DNA from: Lachnospiraceae oral taxon 107 str. F0167
GTDB taxonomy: Bacteria > Bacillota > Clostridia > Lachnospirales > Lachnospiraceae
NCBI GenBank assembly: GCA_000209465.1
Contig: GL890585.1
Location: 1 to 64,000, forward strand
Direction: 5' to 3'
Length of the DNA: 64,000 nt
Shown: positions 18,682-27,703 of the stretch, in pieces
Numbering within the stretch: position 1 is the stretch's first letter
Layout: each line of letters opens with the position of its first letter
The notes under the pieces: model-generated
Seen by the model: only the letters and a program-made list of their open reading frames with translations
What the model was told of the DNA's origin: nothing
Database searches by the model: none
Position numbers and translations under genes: made by a program

Positions 18682-20040
18682 ATGGCAGTAGAAAAAGAAA
18701 ATCGCATGGGAGTTATGCCGGTGGGCAAACTGCTTTTCACAATGAGTACACCGATGGTAATCTCATTTTTGGTACAATCATTATATAATATAGTTGACAG
18801 TATATTTGTGGCAAGATACAGTCCGGATGCACTCGCTGCGGTGTCTTTGGCATATCCGATACAGATACTTATGATAGCCGTATCTGTAGGTACCGGAGTA
18901 GGTGTAAATGCACTTTTATCAAGACTGCTTGGAGAAGGAAAAAAAGAAAGGGCTAAAAAGACTGCGGATAATGCCATACTTTTGGCTATAATCTCATCTG
19001 TCGCTTTTGCAATATTCGGAGTACTGGCTACAAAGATATTTTTCGATTCACAGACAAACAGTGAGATTGTAAGAAACTACGGATATTCATATCTTTCCAT
19101 TGTAAGCATATTTTCATTCGGTCTGATGCTTGAAATAGCTTTTGAAAGGATTTTACAGTCTACGGGAAAGACTATCTACAATATGATTACCCAGGGCATA
19201 GGTGCTATTATAAATATTATACTGGATCCAATACTTATTTTCGGACTCCTTGGGGCACCAAAGCTGGGTATAGCCGGAGCAGCCATTGCTACGGTAATCG
19301 GGCAGATTATAGCTATGATTTTATCCTATATTTTTAATGTAAAATATAATGAAGAGGTGGATATAAGCCTCGGAAAACATATATTTAAGCCTGATTTTAT
19401 TATAATCAAGGATATATACAGAGTGGGAGTGCCCTCCATTGCAATGCAGGCTATGTCAACTATTATGATGCTTGGATTAAATAAAATACTTGTGGCATAT
19501 TCCGATATGGCTGTTAATGTGCTTGGAATATATTATAAGCTTCAAAGCTTTGTATTTATGCCTATATTTGGGCTGAACAACGGAATGACACCGATTGTGG
19601 CATATAATTACGGAGCAAGAAATAAGGATAGAATAATGAAAGCTCTTAAATATTCTTTTTTGACCTCAATTATTATAATGGTAATAGGAACTGCAATCTT
19701 TTGGATTTTTCCAAAGGAGCTTATGCTGCTTTTCAGTCCGAATGAGGAAATGCTTAAGCTGGGTATACCTGCACTTAGGATATGTAGTCTGTGCTTTATA
19801 CTGGCGGCTTTTGATGTAATAGCCATTGCGACCTTCCAGTCTCTTGGAAACGGCTTATATGCACTATATGCTTCATTTTTAAGACAGCTGGTATTGATAC
19901 TGCCCTTTGCCTACGCACTTTCAAAAGTATACGGGCTTGAAACGGTATGGTATGCGATACCTCTTGCAGAACTTGGCTGTTCATTCTTTGATATATATTT
20001 AATGAAAAAGATATATGATAAGAAAATAGCGAATTTATAA
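18682..20040 (+). CDS. MATE family efflux transporter
   Basis: A 452-residue, 12-helix MATE-type antiporter. Two homologous halves are visible; the first begins with PVGKLLFTMSTPMVISFLVQSLYNIVDSIFVA, the signature of the DinF/VmrA-like branch. Such proteins export cationic drugs or metabolites using an ion gradient. The start at 18682 follows TAGGAGATAAT; a TTG 15 bases upstream is in frame but less likely. It is divergent from secA (270 bp between, no clear regulatory site seen) and closed by its own terminator. Confidence 0.92.
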   Translation: MAVEKENRMGVMPVGKLLFTMSTPMVISFLVQSLYNIVDSIFVARYSPDALAAVSLAYPIQILMIAVSVGTGVGVNALLSRLLGEGKKERAKKTADNAILLAIISSVAFAIFGVLATKIFFDSQTNSEIVRNYGYSYLSIVSIFSFGLMLEIAFERILQSTGKTIYNMITQGIGAIINIILDPILIFGLLGAPKLGIAGAAIATVIGQIIAMILSYIFNVKYNEEVDISLGKHIFKPDFIIIKDIYRVGVPSIAMQAMSTIMMLGLNKILVAYSDMAVNVLGIYYKLQSFVFMPIFGLNNGMTPIVAYNYGARNKDRIMKALKYSFLTSIIIMVIGTAIFWIFPKELMLLFSPNEEMLKLGIPALRICSLCFILAAFDVIAIATFQSLGNGLYALYASFLRQLVLILPFAYALSKVYGLETVWYAIPLAELGCSFFDIYLMKKIYDKKIANL

Positions 20041-20056
20041 AAATAATATATTCTGA

Positions 20057-20087
20057 AAATCCCGGAGTCATGGCTTCGGGATTTTTT
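20057..20087 (+). terminator. Terminator after the MATE gene
   Basis: AAATCCCGGAG and GCTTCGGGATTT pair around a short loop, followed by a run of T. Confidence 0.85.
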
Positions 20088-20257
20088 ATGTCGGGAAGAA
20101 TTATAGCAAAGAAAATTATAAAAACACCTTGGATTTTTGCAAATACTTTCAGAGTGAAATCGGATATAGTAGAAATGAGTAGGATATATTCGTAAAGAAC
20201 CGATATTAAAATAAAAAATATATAATCTATTTATAAAAACTGATAGTAGGAGGGGAA

Positions 20258-21784
20258 ATGGAATCTTACTTATTGGAGATGAAGGGGATAAGCAAGTCCT
20301 TCGGAGCTGTAAAAGCATTAAAAAAGGCATCCCTGAATTTAAAGAGGGGGGAAGTACTCGCATTGATGGGAGAAAACGGTGCGGGAAAATCTACCTTGAT
20401 GAATGTATTAAGCGGCTCATTGCATCCGGATGAGGGCGAGATTTTACTTGAAGGGGTGCAAAGAGAGATTAAAAACCCTATTCAAGCAAGAAAACTCGGA
20501 ATCGTAAAGATTCATCAGGAGCTACAGATAGTACCGGAGCTTGATATTGCGGAAAATATTTTTCTTGGGAGATGGCAGAGCGTTACACTCGGCTTTGTAC
20601 AAAAGAAAAAAATGCATGAGATGGCAAAAGAATGTTTAAAGATGCTTGAATGGGATATAGACACCCATACAAAGCTGAAAGATTTGCGTATAGGTGAGCA
20701 GCAGCTGGTGGAGATTGCCAAGGCTATTTCCTGTGAGGCAAAAATCATTGTAATGGATGAGCCGACCTCGGCACTTAGTGAACCTGAGGCAGAGAAACTT
20801 TTCCATGTGATTGAAAAATTAAAGAAAAAAGGATGTGGAATTATTTACATTACACATCGTATGGAAGAAGTTTTTAAAATTTCAGACAGACTCAGTGTAA
20901 TGAGAGACGGCGAGTATATCGGTACCAAAACGGCATCCGAAACCAATAATGAAGAAATTATTTCTATGATGGTAGGTCGCTCGGTGGAGGACCAATATCC
21001 GCCAAGAGATGTAAAAATAGGTGATGTTGTACTGGAAGTAAAAAATTTAAGCTTCACTCCGCCAAAGGGAAGCTTTAAGCGTTCACTCAGTGATATTTCA
21101 TTTAAGGTAAGAGCGGGAGAGGTACTTGGTATTGCAGGGCTTGCAGGTGCCGGACGATCTGAAGTTTTTGAGAGTATCGTAGGTAAGAATGCGGCATGTG
21201 TTTCGGGAGAGATACTGATGGAGGGTAAGGCTTTAGAGATTCACTCCCCAAGGGATGCGATTCGTGCAGGTATTTCATTTGCGACCGAGGATAGAAAGGG
21301 TACAGGTCTGGTGCTTGGAAGAAGTATAGGAGATAATATTTCACTACCCCTATATGACAGTTATGCGACCTTCGGATTTATGAAGGACGGCACACAAAAA
21401 AAAGATTGGCTTGAATATATGGAAAAGCTGAGAGTTAAGGCAAAATCTCCAAGGGTGCCTGTGGGTTCCTTATCCGGAGGAAATCAGCAAAAGGTTATTC
21501 TTGCCAGATGGCTTTTAACAAAACCCAAGGTTCTTTTACTGGATGAACCTACAAGAGGTATTGATGTAGGTGCCAAGGAGGAAATCTATCTTTTAATAAA
21601 TGAACTTGCGGCATCGGGGCTGGCTGTAGTGGTGATTTCATCGGAACTTCCGGAGGTTATAGGAATATGTGATCGCATTATAACTATTTGCGAGGGAAGA
21701 CTTACGGGAGAGATTTCAAAAAAAGAGGCTACTCAGGAGATATTACTGGCGGCAGCCACTAAGAGAAAGGATGTGGGGGCATAA
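20258..21784 (+). CDS. Sugar ABC transporter ATPase, RbsA/MglA family
   Basis: A 508-residue double ATPase of the CUT2 class (ribose, galactose, xylose and similar importers). The first half has Walker A GENGAGKST (38-46), signature LRIGEQQLVEIAKA and Walker B VMDEPTSALS. The second half has a degenerate P-loop GLAGAGRSE, as is normal for RbsA, and signature LSGGNQQKV with LLLDEPTRGIDVG. RBS GTAGGAGGGG. It heads a run with the permease (2 bp after) and the binding protein. The sugar is not fixed by sequence; galactose or ribose is likely. Confidence 0.93.
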   Translation: MESYLLEMKGISKSFGAVKALKKASLNLKRGEVLALMGENGAGKSTLMNVLSGSLHPDEGEILLEGVQREIKNPIQARKLGIVKIHQELQIVPELDIAENIFLGRWQSVTLGFVQKKKMHEMAKECLKMLEWDIDTHTKLKDLRIGEQQLVEIAKAISCEAKIIVMDEPTSALSEPEAEKLFHVIEKLKKKGCGIIYITHRMEEVFKISDRLSVMRDGEYIGTKTASETNNEEIISMMVGRSVEDQYPPRDVKIGDVVLEVKNLSFTPPKGSFKRSLSDISFKVRAGEVLGIAGLAGAGRSEVFESIVGKNAACVSGEILMEGKALEIHSPRDAIRAGISFATEDRKGTGLVLGRSIGDNISLPLYDSYATFGFMKDGTQKKDWLEYMEKLRVKAKSPRVPVGSLSGGNQQKVILARWLLTKPKVLLLDEPTRGIDVGAKEEIYLLINELAASGLAVVVISSELPEVIGICDRIITICEGRLTGEISKKEATQEILLAAATKRKDVGA

Positions 21785-21786
21785 TA

Positions 21787-22782
21787 ATGGATGCACAAAA
21801 GTTAAAGATTCAAAAAATAGAAGGCTTTTTAAAACAGTTTCAAAGCTATATCGCTCTGATTATTATTGTAGTGGTGGCTACCCTTATAAATATAAAGGAC
21901 GGGGAAAATGTATTCTTAAGTGTTCCAAACATTATGAATGTGCTGCGTGCGGTTTCTGAAACGGGAATTATTGCTATAGGTATGACAATGATTCTGATTC
22001 TTGGAGATATTGATTTGTCTGTAGGTTCCATTGTCGGACTGGTTTCCACAGGCTGCGCTTCTTTAATGGTAAGAAACGGACTGGGAATGTTTCCGGCAGT
22101 ACTTTTAAGTCTTTTAATCGGAGGGCTGTACGGACTTTTTAACGGTCTATGTGTAACCAAGCTTAAATTGCAGGCATTTATAGTAACTCTTGCAAGTATG
22201 AATATTGCAAGAGGACTTGCAAGATTTTGGTCAAACGGAGTAGGAATACCTCTGGCATATGGAGAGGGAGAAGGCTTTGCACCTCCTGCATTCGGACTGC
22301 TTCAGGAAAAGGCTTTCGGAGTAATACCTGCACCCGTAATTATATTTATAAGCTTGCTTTTGATTTTCCAATGTGTACTTTCAAAGACCTCATTCGGACG
22401 AAAGGTATATGCAATCGGAGGAAATAAAAATGCATCCTATCTGGCAGGTATACCGGTAGACAGAATAAAGATTATTGCCTTTGTACTTTGCAGTATGTTA
22501 TCGGCGGTGGCTGCAATGATTCATGCGGCACAGATAAGTCAGGGCGGTCCTAATGAGGGTATCGGCTATGAGCTGAATGCTGTAGCAGCCTGTGCAATCG
22601 GTGGAACTTCACTGGCAGGCGGTAAGGGAACAATGATCGGTACTTTGGTAGGTGCGGTGATTTTGGGCTTACTTGATAATGTACTTGGATTAAAGGGAGT
22701 AAACTCCAATTTGCAGTTGATGGTGAAGGGACTTATTATAATCGTCGCTGTATTTATGCAATCTGAAAGAAAGGCGGATTAG
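21787..22782 (+). CDS. Sugar ABC transporter permease, RbsC family
   Basis: A 331-residue membrane protein with 8-10 helices and the RbsC/MglC signature GMTMILILGDIDLSVGSIVGL near residue 58 onward and AIGGTSLAGGKGTMIGTLVGA near the end. It starts 2 bp after the ATPase gene and precedes the binding protein by 74 bp. It forms the membrane channel of the CUT2 importer. Confidence 0.93.
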   Translation: MDAQKLKIQKIEGFLKQFQSYIALIIIVVVATLINIKDGENVFLSVPNIMNVLRAVSETGIIAIGMTMILILGDIDLSVGSIVGLVSTGCASLMVRNGLGMFPAVLLSLLIGGLYGLFNGLCVTKLKLQAFIVTLASMNIARGLARFWSNGVGIPLAYGEGEGFAPPAFGLLQEKAFGVIPAPVIIFISLLLIFQCVLSKTSFGRKVYAIGGNKNASYLAGIPVDRIKIIAFVLCSMLSAVAAMIHAAQISQGGPNEGIGYELNAVAACAIGGTSLAGGKGTMIGTLVGAVILGLLDNVLGLKGVNSNLQLMVKGLIIIVAVFMQSERKAD

Positions 22783-22856
22783 ATCCCCTTTATACCGGAG
22801 TTTCCGGTGTTATAAATAATCTTTATAGTGGCAGATACTATAGGAAGGAGAATCGT

Positions 22857-23921
22857 ATGATGAAAAAAGGTTTTAAAAGAATGTTAGGTCTTGGTATGGC
22901 AGCTGTATGTGCTTTCGGACTTAGTGCCTGTGGAGGCGGACAAAGTGCATCGACCACAGCGCAGAGTCAGGAGGCAAAGAGCGAAGCCGGAGAGAGCAAG
23001 AGCGAGGCGGCTGAGAGTAAAAGTGAGGCGGCAGGTACACAGGATAAAAAGGAATTTGTAATAGGTATGTCACAATGTAATCTGGGAGAGCCATGGCGTG
23101 TGGCAATGAATGATCAGATTAAGATGGCTGCTGAAAAGCATCCTGAATTTAAGATAATCTATGCGGATGCCGCACAGGATAATTCAAAGCAGATTGCGGA
23201 TATTCAAAACTTTATACAGCAGAAGGTGGATTTGATTATAACTTCTCCAAATGAGGCGACACCTCTTACAAATGTTGTTAAAGAAGCCTATGATGCAGGA
23301 ATCCCTGTAATACTGCTTGATCGTAAGATTGACGGTGACAGCTATACTCAGTTTATAGGTGCCGACAATGTGGATATGGGTAGAGTTGCCGGAGAATATG
23401 TTGCCAACACTCTTTTAAAGGATGGAGGAAAGGTTTGCGAGATTAAAGGACTTGAGGGTACCTCAGGCGGAATCGACAGAGATAAGGGATTTAGAGAGGG
23501 TATAGCATCTAATCCGAATATCGAAATCGTTGCGGTAAACAATGCCGACTGGTTAAGAGAAAAGGCTATTACAGTGGCTGAGGAAATGCTACAGACCAAT
23601 AAGGAAATTGATCTTTTCATCGCCTTAAACGATCCTATGGCTGAGGGTGCTTATATTGCGGCAAAGCAGGCAGGCAGAGAAAAGGATATTATGTTTGTAG
23701 GTTTTGACGGATTGCCTACTCCTGACGGCGGAATCAAGAGTGTTATCGATAAGAGAATCAATATGACACAGGTATATCCTACAGGTGGAGCGGAGGCTAT
23801 CCAAAGTGCTTATGAACTGCTGGTTGAAGGTAAGGAACTTGAAAAGAATATCACTTTAAAGTCTGAAGTGGTAGTACCTGAAAATGCCGAAGAGCTTTTA
23901 ACAAAGTACGGCGGAAAATAA
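22857..23921 (+). CDS. Sugar-binding lipoprotein, RbsB/MglB family
   Basis: A 354-residue lipoprotein (lipobox LSAC, Cys25), tethered outside the membrane. A Ser/Glu-rich linker with three near repeats of the form ESKSEAA follows, then a two-lobed periplasmic-binding-protein type I fold beginning KKEFVIGMSQCNLGEPW. The binding cleft pattern (DAAQDNSKQIADIQNFIQ, ITSPNEATPL, VILLDRKI, DPMAEGA) fits sugar binders of this family. GGAAGGAG precedes the start. A terminator lies downstream at 23993-24019, before the kinase gene. Confidence 0.92.
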   Translation: MMKKGFKRMLGLGMAAVCAFGLSACGGGQSASTTAQSQEAKSEAGESKSEAAESKSEAAGTQDKKEFVIGMSQCNLGEPWRVAMNDQIKMAAEKHPEFKIIYADAAQDNSKQIADIQNFIQQKVDLIITSPNEATPLTNVVKEAYDAGIPVILLDRKIDGDSYTQFIGADNVDMGRVAGEYVANTLLKDGGKVCEIKGLEGTSGGIDRDKGFREGIASNPNIEIVAVNNADWLREKAITVAEEMLQTNKEIDLFIALNDPMAEGAYIAAKQAGREKDIMFVGFDGLPTPDGGIKSVIDKRINMTQVYPTGGAEAIQSAYELLVEGKELEKNITLKSEVVVPENAEELLTKYGGK

Positions 23922-23992
23922 TTCGGGATATTTAGTAAGTATATTTAAAATTTAAAAGAGGATAATAAAACATTTATTATAGCGATTTTTTT

Positions 23993-24019
23993 AAAGGGGG
24001 CATATTTTATGCCCCTTTT
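23993..24019 (+). terminator. Terminator after the sugar importer genes
   Basis: AAAGGGGGCAT and ATGCCCCTTT pair around ATTTT (one G-T pair), followed by a short T-run. It separates the importer from the regulatory genes that follow. Confidence 0.8.
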
Positions 24020-24099
24020 GTAATGCAAGTCGGATTTATTACTAAAAAACAAATAAAATACAGGCGATTTTATGATACAATTAAGGCAGAGGTAAATGC

Positions 24100-25821
24100 A
24101 TGAAAAGAGATCTTTTAATATTTCAGGGTGCTATGATTTTATTTGTGGTAGCCTTGCTGACTTTGGCAGGAAATTATATTTACAAAAGAGAGATGCTACA
24201 CTCCAGAATGGGATATATTACCGAGTTGCAAAGACAGCTTGCACACTCCTTTGAAGTAAAAATCCGTTCTGTGGATGATTCTTTGGAGATTTTGGCAAGC
24301 AGCAGGGAGGTAAAGGATTGCCTGTATGGAGGAGCCGGAGAAATAAAGATTTATCGTGAACAGGCTGTGCGTGATTTATTTGATACCTATGAAAAAATCC
24401 ATACCGATTATTTGAATATGATTTTGGTATCGGTAGACGGTGAAAGCTATATTTCCAATGATTTATACAGACCTGTACATGAGAGTTTTTATGGTGAGCA
24501 GTGGTTTTTACAGGCTATACAAAACGGAAGTTCTTACAGGTTTGACAGCGGACTTAGAAATTTGCAAAGCTGGAAACATTATGACAGTGACAGCTATATT
24601 TCCATTGCAAGGACGGTGTATGAGAACGGAAGAGCTCTTGGCGTATTGATGATTGATGTATCTTTGGAGGAGTTTAAAGAGGCATATCAAAATCTCGAAA
24701 CGGATACAGAAAATTTTTTCTTTTTAATGGATGATAGCGGTGAAATTATTCTAAGCCCGGTAAATAAAATAGTATACAGGGTTAATCCGAAGTGGTTTAT
24801 AGGTGAGGAGGGAATATTGGTTGCCTCGATAGACTCAAAAAATTATAAATTTGTCTTTAATCGCTTTCGTGACAATAAGCTTTTGATAGTTGGAGCCTAT
24901 GATATGGACAAGGAGAGCGTAATACCTCTTCGTATGACTCAGATTTCAATTGTAATGGCAGCGGTTTGTTTTGTGGCGGCAATGATATGGTCGGTTTGCT
25001 TTCTGTTGGAGATAACAAAGCCTTTGACAAAACTCTCATATTTGATGCAATCGGCTTCCGAGGGAAATCTGGATGTGAGGTTTAAAGAGGAATCAAGAGA
25101 TGATATCCGTATTTTGGGTGATGCCTTTAATAAGATGGTGGAAAAACTGAAGCGTCTTATGGAAATGATGAGACTTGAACAAAAGCAAAAGCGAGAGGCG
25201 GAACTGATGGTAATGCAGGAGCAGATAAAGCCGCATTTTTTATATAATACATTGGATATGATTGCATGGATGGCAAGAAAACACAGTGCGACGGATATTG
25301 TACATCTGGTTGAAACCATGTCGGAGTTTTTTCGCATAAGCTTAAGCAAGGGAAGAGAGAAGATACCTTTAAAAGAGGAACTTAAAATGATACAGGCATA
25401 TCTTGAGATTCAAAGTATGCGATATAAGGATATTTTTTCCTATGAAATCTTTTGCTCGCCGGGAATCAGAGATGAGATGGTACTTAGGATGTGCCTTCAG
25501 CCATTGGTTGAAAATTGCCTGTATCACGGCATCAAGGAATCGGATAATCCGCATGCAAGAATACAGATTCTGGCAGAGGAGGTTTTGGGTGGAATGTGTA
25601 TACAGATAAGAGATAACGGCTGTGAAATGGATGATACCGTGATGGAGCATTTAAACTCCTGTCTGGCGGCAAATAATTGGGATGATTGGCATGGAGGATT
25701 CGGTGTTAAAAATGTGGGCAGAAGACTTTGGCACAGTTTTGCAAAGGGCAGCGGACTGCATTATTCAAAGGATGAGCAGGGATTTACCGTGGCAACTTTA
25801 TTGATTTTAAAGGAAGAATAA
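24100..25821 (+). CDS. YesM-type sensor histidine kinase
   Basis: A 573-residue kinase. Membrane helices lie at about 8-27 and 285-308 around a large extracellular double-PAS-like sensor domain. A HAMP domain follows, then the His_kinase domain with His379 in EQIKPHFLYNTLDMI and an ATPase domain (LVENCLYHG, IQIRDNGC, GFGVKNVGRRL). This class usually senses sugars through a binding protein and pairs with an AraC-type regulator. Here the regulator follows 24 bp later and an anchored sugar-binding protein after that. Confidence 0.93.
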   Translation: MKRDLLIFQGAMILFVVALLTLAGNYIYKREMLHSRMGYITELQRQLAHSFEVKIRSVDDSLEILASSREVKDCLYGGAGEIKIYREQAVRDLFDTYEKIHTDYLNMILVSVDGESYISNDLYRPVHESFYGEQWFLQAIQNGSSYRFDSGLRNLQSWKHYDSDSYISIARTVYENGRALGVLMIDVSLEEFKEAYQNLETDTENFFFLMDDSGEIILSPVNKIVYRVNPKWFIGEEGILVASIDSKNYKFVFNRFRDNKLLIVGAYDMDKESVIPLRMTQISIVMAAVCFVAAMIWSVCFLLEITKPLTKLSYLMQSASEGNLDVRFKEESRDDIRILGDAFNKMVEKLKRLMEMMRLEQKQKREAELMVMQEQIKPHFLYNTLDMIAWMARKHSATDIVHLVETMSEFFRISLSKGREKIPLKEELKMIQAYLEIQSMRYKDIFSYEIFCSPGIRDEMVLRMCLQPLVENCLYHGIKESDNPHARIQILAEEVLGGMCIQIRDNGCEMDDTVMEHLNSCLAANNWDDWHGGFGVKNVGRRLWHSFAKGSGLHYSKDEQGFTVATLLILKEE

Positions 25822-25845
25822 AGTTTTTTGCCTTTGGAGGTAGGA

Positions 25846-26556
25846 ATGAAAAAAGTATTGATTGCAGATGATGAGCCTATGATTAGGGACGGATTGTCGG
25901 ATATGCTGACCGATTTTGATATGGGACTGAATATTGTAGGAAAAGCTAAAAACGGAATAGAAGCATTAAATATGGCTAAAACACTGGGACCTGATATTAT
26001 TCTTGCGGATATTTGTATGCCAAAGCTGTCGGGGCTTGATTTTGTGAGTCAGCTCCGTGAGGTGGAAGAAACAAAGACGGATATTATTATTATCTCGGGA
26101 TTCCATGAGTTTGAATATGCAAGACAGGCTATTTCTTTAGGTGTGAGAGAATATCTTTTAAAACCTGTAAAGGAGGATGAGTTAAAAAGTATTCTGGAAA
26201 GGCTTCAAGTACCTTTTAAAGAGCCTAAAAAGCAAAGAAAGGGATTTGTAGGGGACTGTCTGGAACTTTTAAAGGAGCAGTATACCAACAGAGATATGGA
26301 TTTAAGCTATGCCGCAGCAAAGCTTTTTGTAAGCCCCGATTATCTTTCACATAAGCTGAAAGAAGAAACGGGACTTCGTTTTACGCAGTGGCTTGTTAAG
26401 TTAAGGATACAAAGGGCGGTGGAGCTTTTGGAAACGGGGGAATATTCTGTAAATGCCGTGGCTGATATGGTGGGATTTGCAAATCAGCATTACTTTTCTA
26501 CGGTGTTTAAGCAATATATGGGCAAATCACCAAAGCAGTATGGAGGAAAAACATGA
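25846..26556 (+). CDS. Response regulator with AraC-type DNA-binding domain
   Basis: A 236-residue regulator: receiver domain with Asp55 in LADICMPK and Lys in LLKPV, then a two-helix-turn-helix AraC domain (about 138-236, ending VGFANQHYFSTVFKQYMGKSPKQY). I chose the ATG at 25846 because GGAGGTAGGA lies just before; a TTG 18 bases upstream is in frame. The last 4 bases overlap the next gene. It probably activates the importer genes at 20258-23921. Confidence 0.93.
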   Translation: MKKVLIADDEPMIRDGLSDMLTDFDMGLNIVGKAKNGIEALNMAKTLGPDIILADICMPKLSGLDFVSQLREVEETKTDIIIISGFHEFEYARQAISLGVREYLLKPVKEDELKSILERLQVPFKEPKKQRKGFVGDCLELLKEQYTNRDMDLSYAAAKLFVSPDYLSHKLKEETGLRFTQWLVKLRIQRAVELLETGEYSVNAVADMVGFANQHYFSTVFKQYMGKSPKQYGGKT

Positions 26557-27455
26557 AAAAAATTCTTTCCCGTACAAGGGGAGCGATTCTTCTTGCTTTT
26601 ATTTTACTATGCATATCAGGACTTTTCCTTACGGAAAAACTCTATGGGGAAAGCTATAAAAAGGTGGAATCCTATTCCTGTTTGATAGGACTTAGTCTGC
26701 CCGAGGTGGAGAATCCGTCATACGGAGAGTTGATGGATGAGATACATGAAAAAAAACAGAACAGGGATATAAATGTGATTATGAAGGAAGCCGGAGGAGA
26801 TGATTTGCAGCAATGCATGGATATACGCCAACTGGCATCCTATGGAGTGGATGTGATGGTTATTTCTCCGATAAGCAGTGAAGAGGTGAGGGAGGCTATA
26901 AAGGAGCTTAATATTCCGGTGATTACTTTAGAAAATCCCGAGTTTAGTGATGTCGGCAGAGTTTATATGGAATATGATAATATCGAAGGAGGAAGAGCTT
27001 TAGCAGAGATGATTTTAAATAAATATCCGGTAGTGGAAGAGATTTTGCTGCTTACAGGTCCGGAGGAAAATCCCGTAAGTGTACAAAGAAAAGAAGGTTT
27101 TTTACAAGCACTTACACTCGAGCAAAGGCAAAAGCTTACCATGCTTGAGGCGGGAGAAAACAGGGATGAGGCGGAAAGAGCAATGAAATACTTTCTTATT
27201 TCAAATAATGATATAAAAGCTGTTGCGGGATTAAGTGCTCAGAGCATATATGGTGCATATCTGGCAGCGGAAAAACTTAGAAATTTTGATATGGAATTTT
27301 ACGGTATGGATACCAAAAAAAGTATAGAAAAATTAGGCGATGTTGATTTTCATTGGATAAATTATGAAAGTATGGCAAAGGAGATTTTGGATACAGGAGA
27401 GGCGCTATATCTTGGCAAAGAAGTAAAAGAAAGAATTACTATCAGGGGAAATTAA
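26553..27455 (+). CDS. Membrane-anchored sugar-binding sensor protein
   Basis: A 300-residue protein with one N-terminal helix (about 10-28) without a lipobox, then a periplasmic-binding-protein type I domain (CLIGLSLPEVENPSYGELMDEI, about 43 onward). It overlaps the response regulator by 4 bp, so it is made together with the kinase and regulator. In similar clusters such a third protein presents the sugar to the YesM kinase; here that role is inferred from order. It could also be a low-abundance binding protein for the importer, but the absence of a lipid anchor and the coupling to the regulator argue for sensing. Confidence 0.85.
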   Translation: MKKILSRTRGAILLAFILLCISGLFLTEKLYGESYKKVESYSCLIGLSLPEVENPSYGELMDEIHEKKQNRDINVIMKEAGGDDLQQCMDIRQLASYGVDVMVISPISSEEVREAIKELNIPVITLENPEFSDVGRVYMEYDNIEGGRALAEMILNKYPVVEEILLLTGPEENPVSVQRKEGFLQALTLEQRQKLTMLEAGENRDEAERAMKYFLISNNDIKAVAGLSAQSIYGAYLAAEKLRNFDMEFYGMDTKKSIEKLGDVDFHWINYESMAKEILDTGEALYLGKEVKERITIRGN

Positions 27456-27466
27456 TCCCCCTTTTT
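27445..27466 (+). terminator. Weak terminator overlapping the stop codon
   Basis: GGGG (27445-27448) and CCCC with a following T5 run flank the TAA of the sensor gene. The stem is short, so its efficiency is uncertain. Confidence 0.45.
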
Positions 27467-27577
27467 ATTACAACAAAGATAAAAATAAAAATGATGAAAA
27501 TAATAATCAAAATATATAAATATAATATTGAAATAATATGCAAAACAAATAGTTATATATGTTGACTTTGTTTAAGA

Positions 27578-27606
27578 TTGCGTTGTTAATTTATTTATTT
27601 TATAAT
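27578..27606 (+). promoter_or_regulatory. Promoter of the PTS gene
   Basis: TTGCGT (27578-27583) and TATAAT (27601-27606) are separated by 17 bp, a good sigma-A fit. A leader of about 90 bp to the start codon contains an 11-pair hairpin with a two-by-two internal loop (27622-27650). Confidence 0.6.
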
Positions 27607-27703
27607 ATACAAAGAAAATTAAAGAAAATGTAGACTTTCTACAGCTTCTTAAATATTTCTCAGGATGCTTTTGTTTCGTATTTTAAGGATATGGAGGAAA
27701 ATT

